A stretch of DNA of 64,000 nucleotides from Bacillota bacterium (GCA_021797675.1 JAJZZH010000036.1:30973-94972); one strand, 5' to 3'. Shown: positions 32,706-42,315, numbered from the stretch's first letter. Numbers and translations are program-made. Notes: a model not told the origin generated them from the letters alone.

Positions 32706-35117
32706 TCAACGAGCGGTTGCGTCGACGGATTCGCCACCCACGGAGGAAGGATTTGCAGCACACAAGATGCGTTCCACCAATCCTCCCGCGGTGACCGGAC
32801 CACTGACATCTTGGCCTTTTAGAGCGGCCACGAGCGCCCACAACATCATGTTTTGATAGTAGTCTCCCCCGTAGACGACCTCTCCCGTATCGCCACGCAG
32901 CAAATTGGGTTGGTCCCACACTCTTCCGAGTGCCGCAATGCGCTCCCAGCACCGGTAACACAAATCTAACCCCTCATTCTTGCGCCCGGTATACATGTAG
33001 GTCATCCCCAGCATTAAGACCTCCGGTGGGAAAAATGCCGTAGGATCCATGCTCCAACCGGGGCGGCCTTCGCCATTGGCTTGAGGTTCGCCGCTCGCAT
33101 CGGTGAAATTTACCGCACCGAATGACGTAGCAGCTACACAAGTGTTCCATACGGTGTCCAGTACCCGGAGCAAGCGATCAGGCTCAAAGACCGAGGGGAG
33201 CCCCCCTACTCGCACCATCCACTCTCCATCCAACTGATTGGCCATAATGAGGTCCGACTTACGCCCGGTCTCGGGTTCCCAGTAATTCAAGTAGTACGTA
33301 CCCGTCCACAACTTGTGCTCCAGCGAATGGCTGCCCTGTCGAAACCATTCGCGGCACTGGTTCGCAAATTCGGTGTCTTCCATCTGTGCCGCCATGGCCT
33401 CCGCCATACGCAAATTGGCCAAGTGGATGCCCCCCACATGGACGGCCATGCCCGCCCACGTGCAAGCTTCGAACCACTCCAGTCCTTGGTTTCCGGTGGG
33501 AAAGCTGATGATACCATCAGGGCCAGCCTCGGGTCTCAGATTCATGGTGAAGATGGTGGATTTCTTGACCAAGTCGTAGAATTCCTCAAGAACACTGCGG
33601 TCTTGGGTCCTACGCCACAACCGGTAAACCATGTCCACCACCGACGGTCCGTTGAGAGTCGTTTGGTAGCCCCGCGTAGGACTAGCCATCTCTAGCGGAG
33701 CGGTTGGTGGTTTATCGGTAATTCCCCCGAATATCCACGAAACTTCGCCGTTGTCGAACTGATAGGCTTTATAGCCACGTAGGGTCGTTCGAGCCAATTC
33801 GGGAAAGAAGTAGACCACGGGGTAATTACCGTAAAAACTGCACGGTACGCACTCCATTTGTGGACAGTGTCGCGGATCTTCATTCATCGCGAACAAGCCT
33901 TGATCTGGACGACACCACTCGCCAATGGGTGGCGTTCCGACGGCCCATAACCCGGTCTCCGTGATCAAGTGCAAGATGTTAATTAAAGAATCCTTAAGCC
34001 ACTCGGGTACATCGGGTTCGTCGAAGATCACCGCCTGCCAGGCCAAGATTCTCGTCAACAGTTGGTCGTGGTGCGTCACCATATGCTCCATCGTATCCCA
34101 GGCACTGGGATGAAGGCGGGCGTACATATGAGAGTATGACCGCGCCGGATCCTCCTGCGCTAACCTTACAGGACTTTCCGAGCCTTCGCTATACCACGGC
34201 AGCCACGCCAAATTCGCCGGATCAGGATGTCCGTTGGCGTACCAATTGGGACTGTGCCAGGTTACGAAGATGCGCTTCACCGTATGCTCGTCCGGTTCAA
34301 GTTCAAAGGGCACGGATATCGATGCGCCGGCGCCATACGAAGCAGAGGGCAGCCCTTTGTCGATCCTTCCCCATGCACCCGCATCAACGCCTAGGCCATC
34401 CCCTATCCACACGTCTTGTTCTTCTTGAACGGCCAGCACGTAGCTAGCACGGGCACTGCTCATCTCGACGCCGTGCAGATGAACCGGATCGTCCTCATGA
34501 AACTCGCGTCGACGCAATCGCTCGTTCCCCGTCTCCATGGGGCTGGGACCAGGAAAGTTGAAGACCAACCGACCTGATTGAGCGGAAGAGCTTGTATTGT
34601 GCAGATGAACTTCAAACACGCCCGCCGGTAACGTGGACGAAAAGACGTCTCCCGGTACAAAAGGTGCCCACGCCCGTAATGCCACCTGAACCGGGGCGTT
34701 GGTTTCATACTGCATATCCGCTATCGGATAATGTCCCCAGTACCAAAGGTGAGTGGCATGGCTCGTGGGACGGGAGGCGCTGGGCGCATACCCTACGGGC
34801 TCGTCGATTCCATGCCATGATTGGGTCGTCAGTATCCAGCTTCGGCCTCCAGCACAAATGCCTAACACCGGGATATTTATCGGGCCTCGCCGGGGGACAT
34901 GGGAATTGAAAATCGTGCAGTATCCCCACATCCCATCCCCGTTAAGATCGATACATCCCGTGTCGATCCCGCCGAGAGGCATGCCGCACGTCACTTCGGA
35001 ACCGTCGAAGATAATTCCGCTGACGGGTTGATGAAACCCCTGCGCGCAAAACTCGCTCCATGGGTTGGCCGTTGTTCGAGAAGTCCGCGGGAAGAGCGAT
35101 GATGCGTCAGACGACAT
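32706..35117 (-). CDS. GH116-family glycosidase (glucosylceramidase / beta-glucosidase-like)
   Basis: 803 aa, typical for GH116. The N-terminal beta domain carries CGMPLGGIDTGCIDLNGDG, the hallmark of the bile-acid beta-glucosidase (GBA2) family. The C-terminal (alpha/alpha)6 barrel (DUF608) includes LEWFEACTWAGMAVHVGGIH and MANQLDGEWM. In characterised members the nucleophile Glu and the acid/base Asp lie in this barrel; I expect the Asp within the SDQ-like segment, where this protein shows ANQ, so activity may be altered. No signal peptide, so the glucoside would be cleaved inside the cell after import by the ABC system of the same operon. First gene of that operon; Shine-Dalgarno GGAAGGGG. 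Confidence 0.88.
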   Translation of the reverse strand: MSSDASSLFPRTSRTTANPWSEFCAQGFHQPVSGIIFDGSEVTCGMPLGGIDTGCIDLNGDGMWGYCTIFNSHVPRRGPINIPVLGICAGGRSWILTTQSWHGIDEPVGYAPSASRPTSHATHLWYWGHYPIADMQYETNAPVQVALRAWAPFVPGDVFSSTLPAGVFEVHLHNTSSSAQSGRLVFNFPGPSPMETGNERLRRREFHEDDPVHLHGVEMSSARASYVLAVQEEQDVWIGDGLGVDAGAWGRIDKGLPSASYGAGASISVPFELEPDEHTVKRIFVTWHSPNWYANGHPDPANLAWLPWYSEGSESPVRLAQEDPARSYSHMYARLHPSAWDTMEHMVTHHDQLLTRILAWQAVIFDEPDVPEWLKDSLINILHLITETGLWAVGTPPIGEWCRPDQGLFAMNEDPRHCPQMECVPCSFYGNYPVVYFFPELARTTLRGYKAYQFDNGEVSWIFGGITDKPPTAPLEMASPTRGYQTTLNGPSVVDMVYRLWRRTQDRSVLEEFYDLVKKSTIFTMNLRPEAGPDGIISFPTGNQGLEWFEACTWAGMAVHVGGIHLANLRMAEAMAAQMEDTEFANQCREWFRQGSHSLEHKLWTGTYYLNYWEPETGRKSDLIMANQLDGEWMVRVGGLPSVFEPDRLLRVLDTVWNTCVAATSFGAVNFTDASGEPQANGEGRPGWSMDPTAFFPPEVLMLGMTYMYTGRKNEGLDLCYRCWERIAALGRVWDQPNLLRGDTGEVVYGGDYYQNMMLWALVAALKGQDVSGPVTAGGLVERILCAANPSSVGGESVDATAR

Positions 35118-35647
35118 TCCTCTTGCCCCTTCCTATCGCAAATGTTGCGACCCCTGAGGTATCTCGGCAGAATATGGTGGGTAATATGAATCTGACCGGC
35201 ACAATACCCACACCAAACCTTTTACATCGAACTGCGAAAGATGTCAATACATACTTTTCTTTTCTTGCTGCATTTTTCTATGGAGCAACGTTGTTGAATC
35301 AAGAGCACGACGTTTCTGCGACGGGATGTGCTCAGCCGCGCAATCCATCAGCGATAGGACCATGGTTGATCGGTTCAGCCGCAGCAAGACAAGATTTCTT
35401 GAGAACGATCATCACAACGTAGGAAGGCAGGAAAACTCGTGGACTGTCCTGCTGCGAAAGTACCGGCAGCAAACTGGACTGGGCCTCTTGGTCTTTGGTC
35501 CATGCGCATTGCACGGGCCAATTCGCCACCGATGGAGATGAGACTGTCGCGGGTTTTGGCATTGAAGACGCACCGCGGCCCCAAGCATCATTACGAAGCG
35601 ATTCGAACCTTGTGGTGCCGGTTACACAACATAGTGCAATAAATATC
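35118..35647. other. Divergent intergenic region between the GH116 operon and the IclR gene
   Basis: About 640 bp in all up to 35759, lower in GC than the flanking genes, with no credible ORF. It holds probable promoters for both directions (listed separately). Its length leaves room for further regulator sites. Confidence 0.5.
35219..35247 (-). promoter_or_regulatory. Possible promoter of the GH116-ABC operon
   Basis: Minus strand TTGACA (35247-35242), 17-bp spacer, TAAAAG (35224-35219), about 100 nt before the GH116 start. The -10 matches consensus at 4 of 6 positions. Confidence 0.5.
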
Positions 35648-35691
35648 TTGACATACACACGCACTTTCCTTACCATGACAGTTGCCGGCAA
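35648..35691 (+). promoter_or_regulatory. Possible promoter and operator of the IclR gene
   Basis: TTGACA (35648-35653), 17-bp spacer, TACCAT (35671-35676), followed at once by a perfect 10-bp palindrome TTGCCGGCAA (35682-35691). The palindrome sits at the expected transcription start, suiting autoregulation. Confidence 0.5.
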
Positions 35692-35759
35692 ATAGAGAAC
35701 GGTAGGCCGGTATTTGTGTTGGCGGTTGCTGGCAGGTTACTAAATGACAAGGATCGGGG

Positions 35760-36596
35760 ATGGGGAGTACGACAACAGCTGGGAAAGAACCGCGGTTTGG
35801 CGGGCAAACGGTTCAATCGCTGGAACGCGGGCTGGATGCACTGGAAATGGCGTTTGTCGACGGAGTGAAACCCGGCGCGGTTGCGGCAGCGATCGGTATC
35901 GACCGGAGCTCGGCGTATCGACTGCTCTACACCTTGTCCAAGAAGGGATATCTCTATCAGGATGAGCAATCCCATAAATTTTTCCCACATCCTAACAAGT
36001 TTCTTGCCTTGGCCAACAAACTTTCCAACACGTCTCAGTGGCCCGAGGTGGGGGCCAGAAGACTTAAGCAGCTTCGGGATCTTACTGAAGAGACGGCCAA
36101 TCTGGGGGTGCTTGACGGCCAATATATCTCCTATGTAGGGCAAGAACTTGCGCACGATTCGGTGATTATTGTCAATTTGGCGGGCAGAACCCGACCGGCG
36201 AATTGTTCAGCCCTGGGAAAGGCGATCCTCGCCTTTCTGCCCAGCGAGCAACTTGACCATTGGATAAAGACGTTTGGCCTTATCAGATTAACCGCGCGCA
36301 GTATTGTCGACACCGACTCGTTTATGAGTCATTTAGTCGAAGTACGGCGCCAGGGTTTCGCAGTTGATGATGAAGAAACCATCGATGGCATCCGCTGCCT
36401 CGCGGCTCCCGTAATGGATTATCTTGGTTATCCGGTCGGAGCCATTGGCATTTCGGGGCCGATTTCTCAGTTCACCTTCAGCCGATTGCCAGATTTGGCC
36501 CAGAAAGTAGTGGCCATAGCGCATGATATTTCGACGCAACAAGGATATCCCGAGGACAATGAGCACGTAGGTGATGCAAGCCAGGAAAGTAAGTGA
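35760..36596 (+). CDS. IclR-family transcriptional regulator
   Basis: 278 aa. N-terminal winged helix (about residues 18-75): QTVQSLERGLDALEM, then VKPGAVAAAIGIDRSSAYRL and KKGYLYQD. The C-terminal IclR effector domain (about 90-260) includes RTRPANCSALGKAILAF and GFAVDDEETIDGIRCLAAPV, the usual ligand-pocket motifs. It diverges from the GH116-ABC operon and lies 183 bp upstream of the seven-gene catabolic run on its own strand, so it is placed to control both. IclR members often sense an acidic catabolic intermediate. Confidence 0.93.
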   Translation: MGSTTTAGKEPRFGGQTVQSLERGLDALEMAFVDGVKPGAVAAAIGIDRSSAYRLLYTLSKKGYLYQDEQSHKFFPHPNKFLALANKLSNTSQWPEVGARRLKQLRDLTEETANLGVLDGQYISYVGQELAHDSVIIVNLAGRTRPANCSALGKAILAFLPSEQLDHWIKTFGLIRLTARSIVDTDSFMSHLVEVRRQGFAVDDEETIDGIRCLAAPVMDYLGYPVGAIGISGPISQFTFSRLPDLAQKVVAIAHDISTQQGYPEDNEHVGDASQESK

Positions 36597-36779
36597 CGAG
36601 CGTACCGGTTGTTGGCAGTGTTTCCATCAAGCTTGGCGGTTCGCTTGCGAATCGCGGCAACCCAAAATGGTCCCGTTCCCGGTGTCGTGGCGTCGCTAAC
36701 ATGTCGCAACGCTATCCGGCCGAGGTCATCGCCCGCAGGGTAACGAGCTCCAGGCGAGGCGCTTCAGGGGAGGTAGATC

Positions 36780-37640
36780 ATGCCCGCTCGTGACGCGGGC
36801 AGCCTGATTGGAATGACGATCGGGTTGCCTAAACTGGACGTAGAGGATTCCCTTCATCTGCTCAGTGCGAAGGGATTTACCGGGGTGGAAATATTTTGGG
36901 GACAACTCGGCCCCGGCATCGTGGATGTGCCGCTATCGGAGGCGCACGCGGCGGCGGCTGGTCGAGCCGCTCGGGAGGCTGGGATGGAAGTCTCCACCCT
37001 CAACTGCATCATCGGCCCTTTAGACGCGTACAGCAGTGGATCGGCTCGGCGTCACACGGTGCAAGTCGTAGCCCAAGCATTGCGGTTCGGGGCGGCGATG
37101 GGGGCCCTGCGGATTTTGCTGTGGGACGGGGAACTTGACGACCCGACGCGCCTTCCCGACGCGCCAGCCCAACTGGCGGATAGTCTGCACGAAGCAATGG
37201 CGCAGTGTGGATTGGCCCACCCGCCGGAGATTGCGGTTGAATTGCATCCGAACACCTTCGCATTTCGGCATCGATTGCATGAAGAGACCGCCGAGCGATT
37301 ACAAGCCATTGGCGCCGGCATCTGTCTAGATTTTTGTCATGCCGGAGTCGCGCTCGGCTCGCATTTCATTGAAGAATTCAGCCCGCAGTTTTTGAATGCG
37401 GTCACCCATCTGCATTATGCCGATACCGATGGGCAGAGCGAGCAGCTGCACTTCCCGCCTGGGTTAGGCATCCTCGATCTTGATACCGTGATTGAACCCC
37501 TCGCGGGCCGCGGATTAGCCATGGCCTGGGATCTGTTTGGATGGCCCGCTCCGCGGTCTGCCGTCAGTGCAGGCATGGCGGCGTACCGAGATGCGGTGCG
37601 AACCCTTCAAGGCCACGGACGGAAAAGGAGCCCATCGTGA
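36780..37640 (+). CDS. Sugar phosphate isomerase/epimerase family protein (xylose-isomerase-like TIM barrel)
   Basis: 286 aa, ATG behind GGGGAGG. AP endonuclease 2 / xylose-isomerase-like barrel: MTIGLPKLDVEDSLHLL opening, GFTGVEIFWG (strand 2), EIAVELHPNTFAF (metal-ligand Glu and His), GICLDFCHAGV (Asp and His) and HLHYADTDG near the end. These place the divalent metal ligands of an isomerase or epimerase active site. Substrate unknown. First of seven tightly packed catabolic genes; overlaps the next by four bases. Confidence 0.85.
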   Translation: MPARDAGSLIGMTIGLPKLDVEDSLHLLSAKGFTGVEIFWGQLGPGIVDVPLSEAHAAAAGRAAREAGMEVSTLNCIIGPLDAYSSGSARRHTVQVVAQALRFGAAMGALRILLWDGELDDPTRLPDAPAQLADSLHEAMAQCGLAHPPEIAVELHPNTFAFRHRLHEETAERLQAIGAGICLDFCHAGVALGSHFIEEFSPQFLNAVTHLHYADTDGQSEQLHFPPGLGILDLDTVIEPLAGRGLAMAWDLFGWPAPRSAVSAGMAAYRDAVRTLQGHGRKRSPS

Positions 37641-38617
37641 AGGCAGCCCTAGTGACACGTTTACCGGCGCCGTCGTTAGAAATCCAGTCGGTTGGCCTTC
37701 CCGAGCCGCCGCTGGACGGCATCGAAATCGCGGTCGAGGCATGTGGGGTTTGCGGGACCGATCTCCATATCTTAAGTGGAGCGTCGTACCAACCCGCTCT
37801 CCCGTTCGTCATGGGCCATGAACCCGTCGGGCTAGTGACCCAGGGTCCCGAAGATTTAATGGGGCGGCGCGTCGTGCCTTCGATATTTGTGGGGTGCGGA
37901 CAGTGCGATGCCTGCCGAGCTGGCGACGAGCGATTGTGCGTCGAGGGTTCCCTGGTTACGGGAGTTCTCGGACTTTGGGGCGGGTTTGCCGAGAAGATGT
38001 GGTTGCACCCGAGCCAGCCCCTTGTGGTCCCTGAAGGTGTCTCCCCGCTAACCGCTGCCGCGCTGGTTGACGCCGGAGCCACGGCCCACCATGCGGCAAG
38101 GTTAGCATTGGTCCGTGAGCCGCAGCGTGTCATGGTGTTGGGCGGGGGACCAGTGGGCTTTCTGACCGCCAGTATTCTCCGATTTCGGGGAACCGATGTG
38201 ACGGTCGCAGAGCCGAATGCCTTGCGGCGCGACGCTCTCGCCGCGCTCGGATACGACACCGTGAACCACCTTGACGAAGCGAACACGACGCGAAGTGACG
38301 TCGTCGTCGACTGTTCAGGGGTACCAGAGGCGTTTGTGGCAGCACTGGATTGGTTGCCGACCCACGGATGCTGTCTGATCGTGGGCTATTCTGAGATCCC
38401 GGTGATGAATCTGGCCATCGTTGCACGCAAGGAACTCACCTTTCGCGGCGTGCGATCGGGCCGGCGGGAGGACCTGATGGCGGTTTTGGAACTGGCACAG
38501 CGTCAAGCCATTGACGTTCCGTCGGTCACCGCTTGGCCTTTACACGATATTAATGCGGCGCTGTTGGCGCTAAAATCCGGCCAAGTTGCCGGGAAGGCGG
38601 TCATTACCCTCACCTGA
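37637..38617 (+). CDS. Zinc-dependent alcohol/polyol dehydrogenase (MDR family)
   Basis: 326 aa from the GTG at 37637, with AAGGAG six bases upstream and its start overlapping the preceding stop (GTGA). GroES-like catalytic domain with CGVCGTDLH and GHEPVG (catalytic zinc ligands). The structural zinc lobe is intact: CGQCDACRAGDERLC gives four Cys. The Rossmann domain has VLGGGPVGFL. Similar to sorbitol, threonine and L-galactonate-type dehydrogenases. Probably oxidises a sugar or sugar-acid hydroxyl in the pathway encoded by this operon. Confidence 0.92.
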   Translation: MKAALVTRLPAPSLEIQSVGLPEPPLDGIEIAVEACGVCGTDLHILSGASYQPALPFVMGHEPVGLVTQGPEDLMGRRVVPSIFVGCGQCDACRAGDERLCVEGSLVTGVLGLWGGFAEKMWLHPSQPLVVPEGVSPLTAAALVDAGATAHHAARLALVREPQRVMVLGGGPVGFLTASILRFRGTDVTVAEPNALRRDALAALGYDTVNHLDEANTTRSDVVVDCSGVPEAFVAALDWLPTHGCCLIVGYSEIPVMNLAIVARKELTFRGVRSGRREDLMAVLELAQRQAIDVPSVTAWPLHDINAALLALKSGQVAGKAVITLT

Positions 38618-38667
38618 CGGGGGTAGGCAGATTATAACTGGCGAAGCTGAAAAGGGGCGTATGACGT

Positions 38668-39552
38668 TTGGATAAATTGATTATCACCATCACTGTGGAT
38701 TCTACGATGTCGTACCCGGGGAATCCCCACATGCCGACGATTGAAGATACCGAAGCTGTGGCCAGCGAGTATATCCGTGCCATCGATGCCGGAGCCTCGT
38801 TGGTGCATCATCATGGTGTGCATCATTTGGAAGACCGTATTCAGCCGGACGGCCGACGACTGTCCTCGGTGGATTTCTCTGGATGGAAGGACTTGACGGA
38901 TCGCATTCGCGATGCCCGACATCCCATCATACAATTCGGGATTGCGAGCGCTCGGCTCCCGGAGAAAATCCACCTGATGCAGCTTAAGCCGGACATGATG
39001 TCATACGCCTTCAACGTGCATGACGAATATTTTCGCCCCGATCCTGCGTTTGCAGCCAATGAAATGTACTCATTGCACCCTCGGGACGAGCTCGCGGAAT
39101 TCAGCCAGGCCGCCCAGAGGTACGGCGTCAAGCCGGAGATCGAATGCTTTTATACGGGGGCATTTTGGAATCTCGAATTCATTCGACGCCAAGGGTTGTT
39201 GGACGATCCGGTTTGGGCGACCTTATTCTTGGGGTGGCCAGGGGGTGCCTGGACACCGCCCACGGTGGATTCCCTGGTATATCTTGTGCACCACCTGCCG
39301 CCCGCCGTAAATTGGAATCTGAGCGTTATGGATCCGAGGACACAATGGAATCTTTTGCCAGTGGCGATCGCGCTCGGCGGACACGTCCGGGTCGGATGGG
39401 AAGACAACCCGTATCTCCCCAATGGGTCATGGGCACGCAGCAACGCGGAACTCGTTGAAAATGTGGTCGCGATGGCACGGGCCATGGGACGGGAGATTGC
39501 CAGCCCGTCGGAAGCTCGCGGCATTGTGGGGTTGCCGCAGAACGGAGAATGA
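38668..39552 (+). CDS. BKACE (beta-keto acid cleavage enzyme, DUF849) family protein
   Basis: 294 aa, TTG start with AAAGGGG ten bases upstream. Family enzymes condense a beta-keto acid with acetyl-CoA and cleave it (3-keto-5-aminohexanoate cleavage enzyme, Kce). The barrel features are present: DAGASLVHHHGVHH (zinc ligands as His47-x-His49, where most members read VHLHVRD), PEIECFYTGAFW and HVRVGWEDNPYL with the third metal-ligand Glu. The VRD part of the first motif is replaced by GVH, and the usual PxxMSLT stretch is altered, so the substrate is probably atypical. Possibly it acts on a branched or sugar-derived beta-keto acid. Confidence 0.85.
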   Translation: MDKLIITITVDSTMSYPGNPHMPTIEDTEAVASEYIRAIDAGASLVHHHGVHHLEDRIQPDGRRLSSVDFSGWKDLTDRIRDARHPIIQFGIASARLPEKIHLMQLKPDMMSYAFNVHDEYFRPDPAFAANEMYSLHPRDELAEFSQAAQRYGVKPEIECFYTGAFWNLEFIRRQGLLDDPVWATLFLGWPGGAWTPPTVDSLVYLVHHLPPAVNWNLSVMDPRTQWNLLPVAIALGGHVRVGWEDNPYLPNGSWARSNAELVENVVAMARAMGREIASPSEARGIVGLPQNGE

Positions 39553-39555
39553 GGG

Positions 39556-40428
39556 ATGACCGAGGCCGAGGTGCTGGCACGGTTTGAATTGTGTTGTAAC
39601 TGGACGCGATGGTCAAATGCCCCGGAACGGGGGACGTTGAATTATATTACTCCGGACGTGATCTTGCGCGCCCTTGGGGTGGTGCACGACGGTATCGTCG
39701 TTTCGCTGGGTCGGGATTTGTCGGTGCAAGACTCGGATCCCGGCGAATTTAGCCATCAGATGAGGGCAGGAGACGACCACAGTGTCGCCGATGAGACGAC
39801 CATTGCGCCACACGGATTCACCGTGACCCACCTGGATGCGGTGGGTCACAGCCATTTTCAGCAACGAATCTTTGGCGGACAACTGGTCACCCCGCCGGAG
39901 TTGGCGAACGGGTTGTCATACGGATCGATTCTCGCCATGGGCGACGGCGTGATCACGCGGGGCGTCCTGTTGGATATTCCTCGGGCACGTGGAGTGGCGG
40001 TCCTGAAGGATGGCGACCAAATCGGGACAGAGGACCTCATCGCCGCCGAGCGCCTGGCGGGCATCACCGTCGAGACCGGTGATGCCGTGTTCGTTCGTTC
40101 GGGCCTAGACGGAGGACCCTCCAGCGGGGATCAAAACGTAAGGACGGGAATGGGACCTGACACCGTGGAGTGGTTACACGAGCGACGTGTGGCCGTCTAC
40201 AGTGGGGACTGTATTGACCGCTTGCCTAGCGGCTACCCGGCCGTGCCCCTGCCGCTGCATCAGATAGGGCAGGTCGCTATGGGGCTCGCCATACTGGACA
40301 ATCCCGACCTGGGACGGCTGTGCGTGGTGGCACAGCAGGTTCAGCGCAGCACCTTTCTTTTGGTGGTCGCACCGCTCCGTATTGTGGGCGGAACGGGGAG
40401 TGCAGTCAATCCGTTGGCAATCTTTTAA
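39556..40428 (+). CDS. Cyclase-family metal hydrolase (COG1878, kynurenine formamidase-like)
   Basis: 290 aa; ATG four bases after the BKACE stop. The metal-binding motif reads PHGFTVTHLDAVGHSHF, as in the HG...THLDA..H subgroup. Further family segments are ITRGVLLDIPRARG and GITVETGDAVFVRSG. Such enzymes hydrolyse amides, lactones or cyclic imides. Within a catabolic operon it may open a lactone. The ATG overlaps the TGA/GGG region of the upstream gene, giving tight coupling. Confidence 0.88.
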   Translation: MTEAEVLARFELCCNWTRWSNAPERGTLNYITPDVILRALGVVHDGIVVSLGRDLSVQDSDPGEFSHQMRAGDDHSVADETTIAPHGFTVTHLDAVGHSHFQQRIFGGQLVTPPELANGLSYGSILAMGDGVITRGVLLDIPRARGVAVLKDGDQIGTEDLIAAERLAGITVETGDAVFVRSGLDGGPSSGDQNVRTGMGPDTVEWLHERRVAVYSGDCIDRLPSGYPAVPLPLHQIGQVAMGLAILDNPDLGRLCVVAQQVQRSTFLLVVAPLRIVGGTGSAVNPLAIF

Positions 40429-40447
40429 AGGAATGGGAGGGCTTGGT

Positions 40448-41269
40448 ATGACGGATGGCAATGTACCCACCTCAAAATCGGATAAAACCGGATCCATAGC
40501 GAATCCGCGACGCTTGGGAGTTTGGACGATGACGGGACACCCCGTCATCGTTGAGGCGTTGGCGCGGTCGGGAGCGGCCTTTCTCGGAATTGATTTCCAA
40601 CACGGTTTTTTAGGATTTAACGATGGGATTCGCGCGATTCAGATCGCTACGCTATGCAATGTTCCTACTTATGTTCGCCTGTCGCGTGAGCATGTTGCCT
40701 GGATTCCCCGGGTGCTGGATGCAGGCGCAGACGGCATCATTGCCGCCATGGTCACAGGCGTCGACGACGTCCATCGGGTGGTGGCAGCGACGCGGTATCA
40801 GCCGCTCGGCACGCGGAGTTACGGAGGTTGGCGCTACGGGCTTCGGCCGGAGCCAATCGATCCGCGTGAAATCCCGGCAAAGGTCTACATTATGGTGGAA
40901 ACCCCGGACGCGGTCGAATCTATCGACGCCATTGCCGCGACCGCCCACCTCAGCGGCATCTATTTGGGCCCCGTGGACCTGGCACTAGCGCTATCGTCGT
41001 CCTATCCCGCCCAGTGGGGAGATGTCAACTGGGAACGAGCGGCCCGCAAGACCCTGAACGCGTGTCGCCGATTTGGATTAGCCGCCGGGACGTTTGCGAT
41101 TCACGGCGTTGAAGCCAAGCGCCTCTTCGATGAAGGCTTTACGGACGTGGTGATTTCCAGTGACGTCGCCCTCTTACGCCAGGCGTTGGAGGAACACTTA
41201 CGGCTGGCTTTTAACGAGAATGCCTCTGCATCCTACGGGCGCAACGAGGGGAAGCGGGAGACGTCATGA
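40448..41269 (+). CDS. HpcH/HpaI-family class II aldolase
   Basis: 273 aa from the ATG at 40448 (GGGAGG upstream). Barrel aldolase of the GarL/HpaI type. LGIDFQHGFLG carries the catalytic His (DxxHG). MVETPDAVESIDAI has the metal-ligand Glu and YLGPVDLALAL has the metal-ligand Asp. These enzymes cleave 2-keto-3-deoxy or 5-keto-4-deoxy sugar acids to pyruvate (or tartronate semialdehyde) and an aldehyde. It fits a sugar-acid pathway together with the glucarate-dehydratase-like gene at 48580-49782. Overlaps the next gene by ATGA. Confidence 0.92.
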   Translation: MTDGNVPTSKSDKTGSIANPRRLGVWTMTGHPVIVEALARSGAAFLGIDFQHGFLGFNDGIRAIQIATLCNVPTYVRLSREHVAWIPRVLDAGADGIIAAMVTGVDDVHRVVAATRYQPLGTRSYGGWRYGLRPEPIDPREIPAKVYIMVETPDAVESIDAIAATAHLSGIYLGPVDLALALSSSYPAQWGDVNWERAARKTLNACRRFGLAAGTFAIHGVEAKRLFDEGFTDVVISSDVALLRQALEEHLRLAFNENASASYGRNEGKRETS

Positions 41270-42315
41270 AGGAGACGCATGGGGAGATCATTCTAGGTGC
41301 CAACGAAGCCAAACGTCTTGCTGTTCGATTTCTGGCACACTGGGGCGTCGCCGATCCCGATGCCAGAATTATGGCCGACCATCTCGTCGAAAACGACCAA
41401 CGCGGAATCCGATCCCATGGATTACTGCGCTTGCCGCAATACGTGGAAGAAATCGAGACGGGCGAAATCGATCCGGTTGGACGGCCTGCGATGGTAAATA
41501 CGGAAGACAGTCCCACCGTGATTGATGGCCGCCGCTGCTTGGGACCGGTGGTATGCGTTCTGGCGGTTGATGAGATCATCCGTCGATGCCAAAGCCATCC
41601 GATGGCGGTGGCGTCGATCCGTCAGGCTGGGCATTGCGGACGCATTGGGGCGTACACCGAGGCCTTGGCCACGCACGGACTAATCGGTTTGGCCTTTTGC
41701 AGCGGGCCGCGGTCGGGGCATCGGGTGGCACCGTTCGGGGGAACCGAAGGGCGCCTGGCCACCAATCCGATTGCCTACGCGTTTCAGACTGCAGACGGGC
41801 TATTAATCTCTGCAGATTTCTCTACCAGTGTGGTTCCCGAAGGCAAGGTGCGCCTGTGGCATCATCTTCAACAGGCGGTACCTCTCGGGATTTTGCGAGA
41901 CGCGTCCGGCCGGGAGACGCAAGACGCTCAGGTGTTGTACGATTCGCCAGCGGGTGCCATTCAACCCCTGGGGGGGGAATTGTTCGGATACAAAGGCACT
42001 GCTCTGGGGCTGTTGGTGGAAGTGTTGGCCACCATATACAGTGGAGAAGATAGCACCGACGCCACGCGGGTGGGAAACAATGTGACCATCATTGCTCTGG
42101 TCCCCCCAAAAACGTTTGGGGATCATGCATCTCGTTTGGCGGCCTACCTTCGTAGCAGCCCAGCGATTGATTCGGCCCATCCGGTGTTGCTTCCCGGCGA
42201 GTTGGAATCCTCTCGGCGTGCGGACTCCCAGGTGCCTATCGCCCGGGACACCTGGCAGCGAATCCTGGCCGCCGGAAGACGCAAGGGATTTGAAATATCG
42301 GAGGCGATGAGATGA
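41266..42315 (+). CDS. Ldh2-family NAD(P)-dependent dehydrogenase (malate / ureidoglycolate / 2,3-diketogulonate reductase-like)
   Basis: 349 aa. Signatures: QRGIRSHGLLRLPQYVEEIE near residue 47 (SHGxxR), then IRQAGHCGRIGAYTEALATH with the catalytic His, LATNPIAYAFQT and GELFGYKGTALGLLVEVL. Family enzymes reduce 2-oxoacids to 2-hydroxyacids or act in reverse. In this operon it could interconvert the oxoacid released by the aldolase or oxidise a starting hydroxyacid. Four-base overlaps on both sides. Confidence 0.93.
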   Translation: MKETHGEIILGANEAKRLAVRFLAHWGVADPDARIMADHLVENDQRGIRSHGLLRLPQYVEEIETGEIDPVGRPAMVNTEDSPTVIDGRRCLGPVVCVLAVDEIIRRCQSHPMAVASIRQAGHCGRIGAYTEALATHGLIGLAFCSGPRSGHRVAPFGGTEGRLATNPIAYAFQTADGLLISADFSTSVVPEGKVRLWHHLQQAVPLGILRDASGRETQDAQVLYDSPAGAIQPLGGELFGYKGTALGLLVEVLATIYSGEDSTDATRVGNNVTIIALVPPKTFGDHASRLAAYLRSSPAIDSAHPVLLPGELESSRRADSQVPIARDTWQRILAAGRRKGFEISEAMR

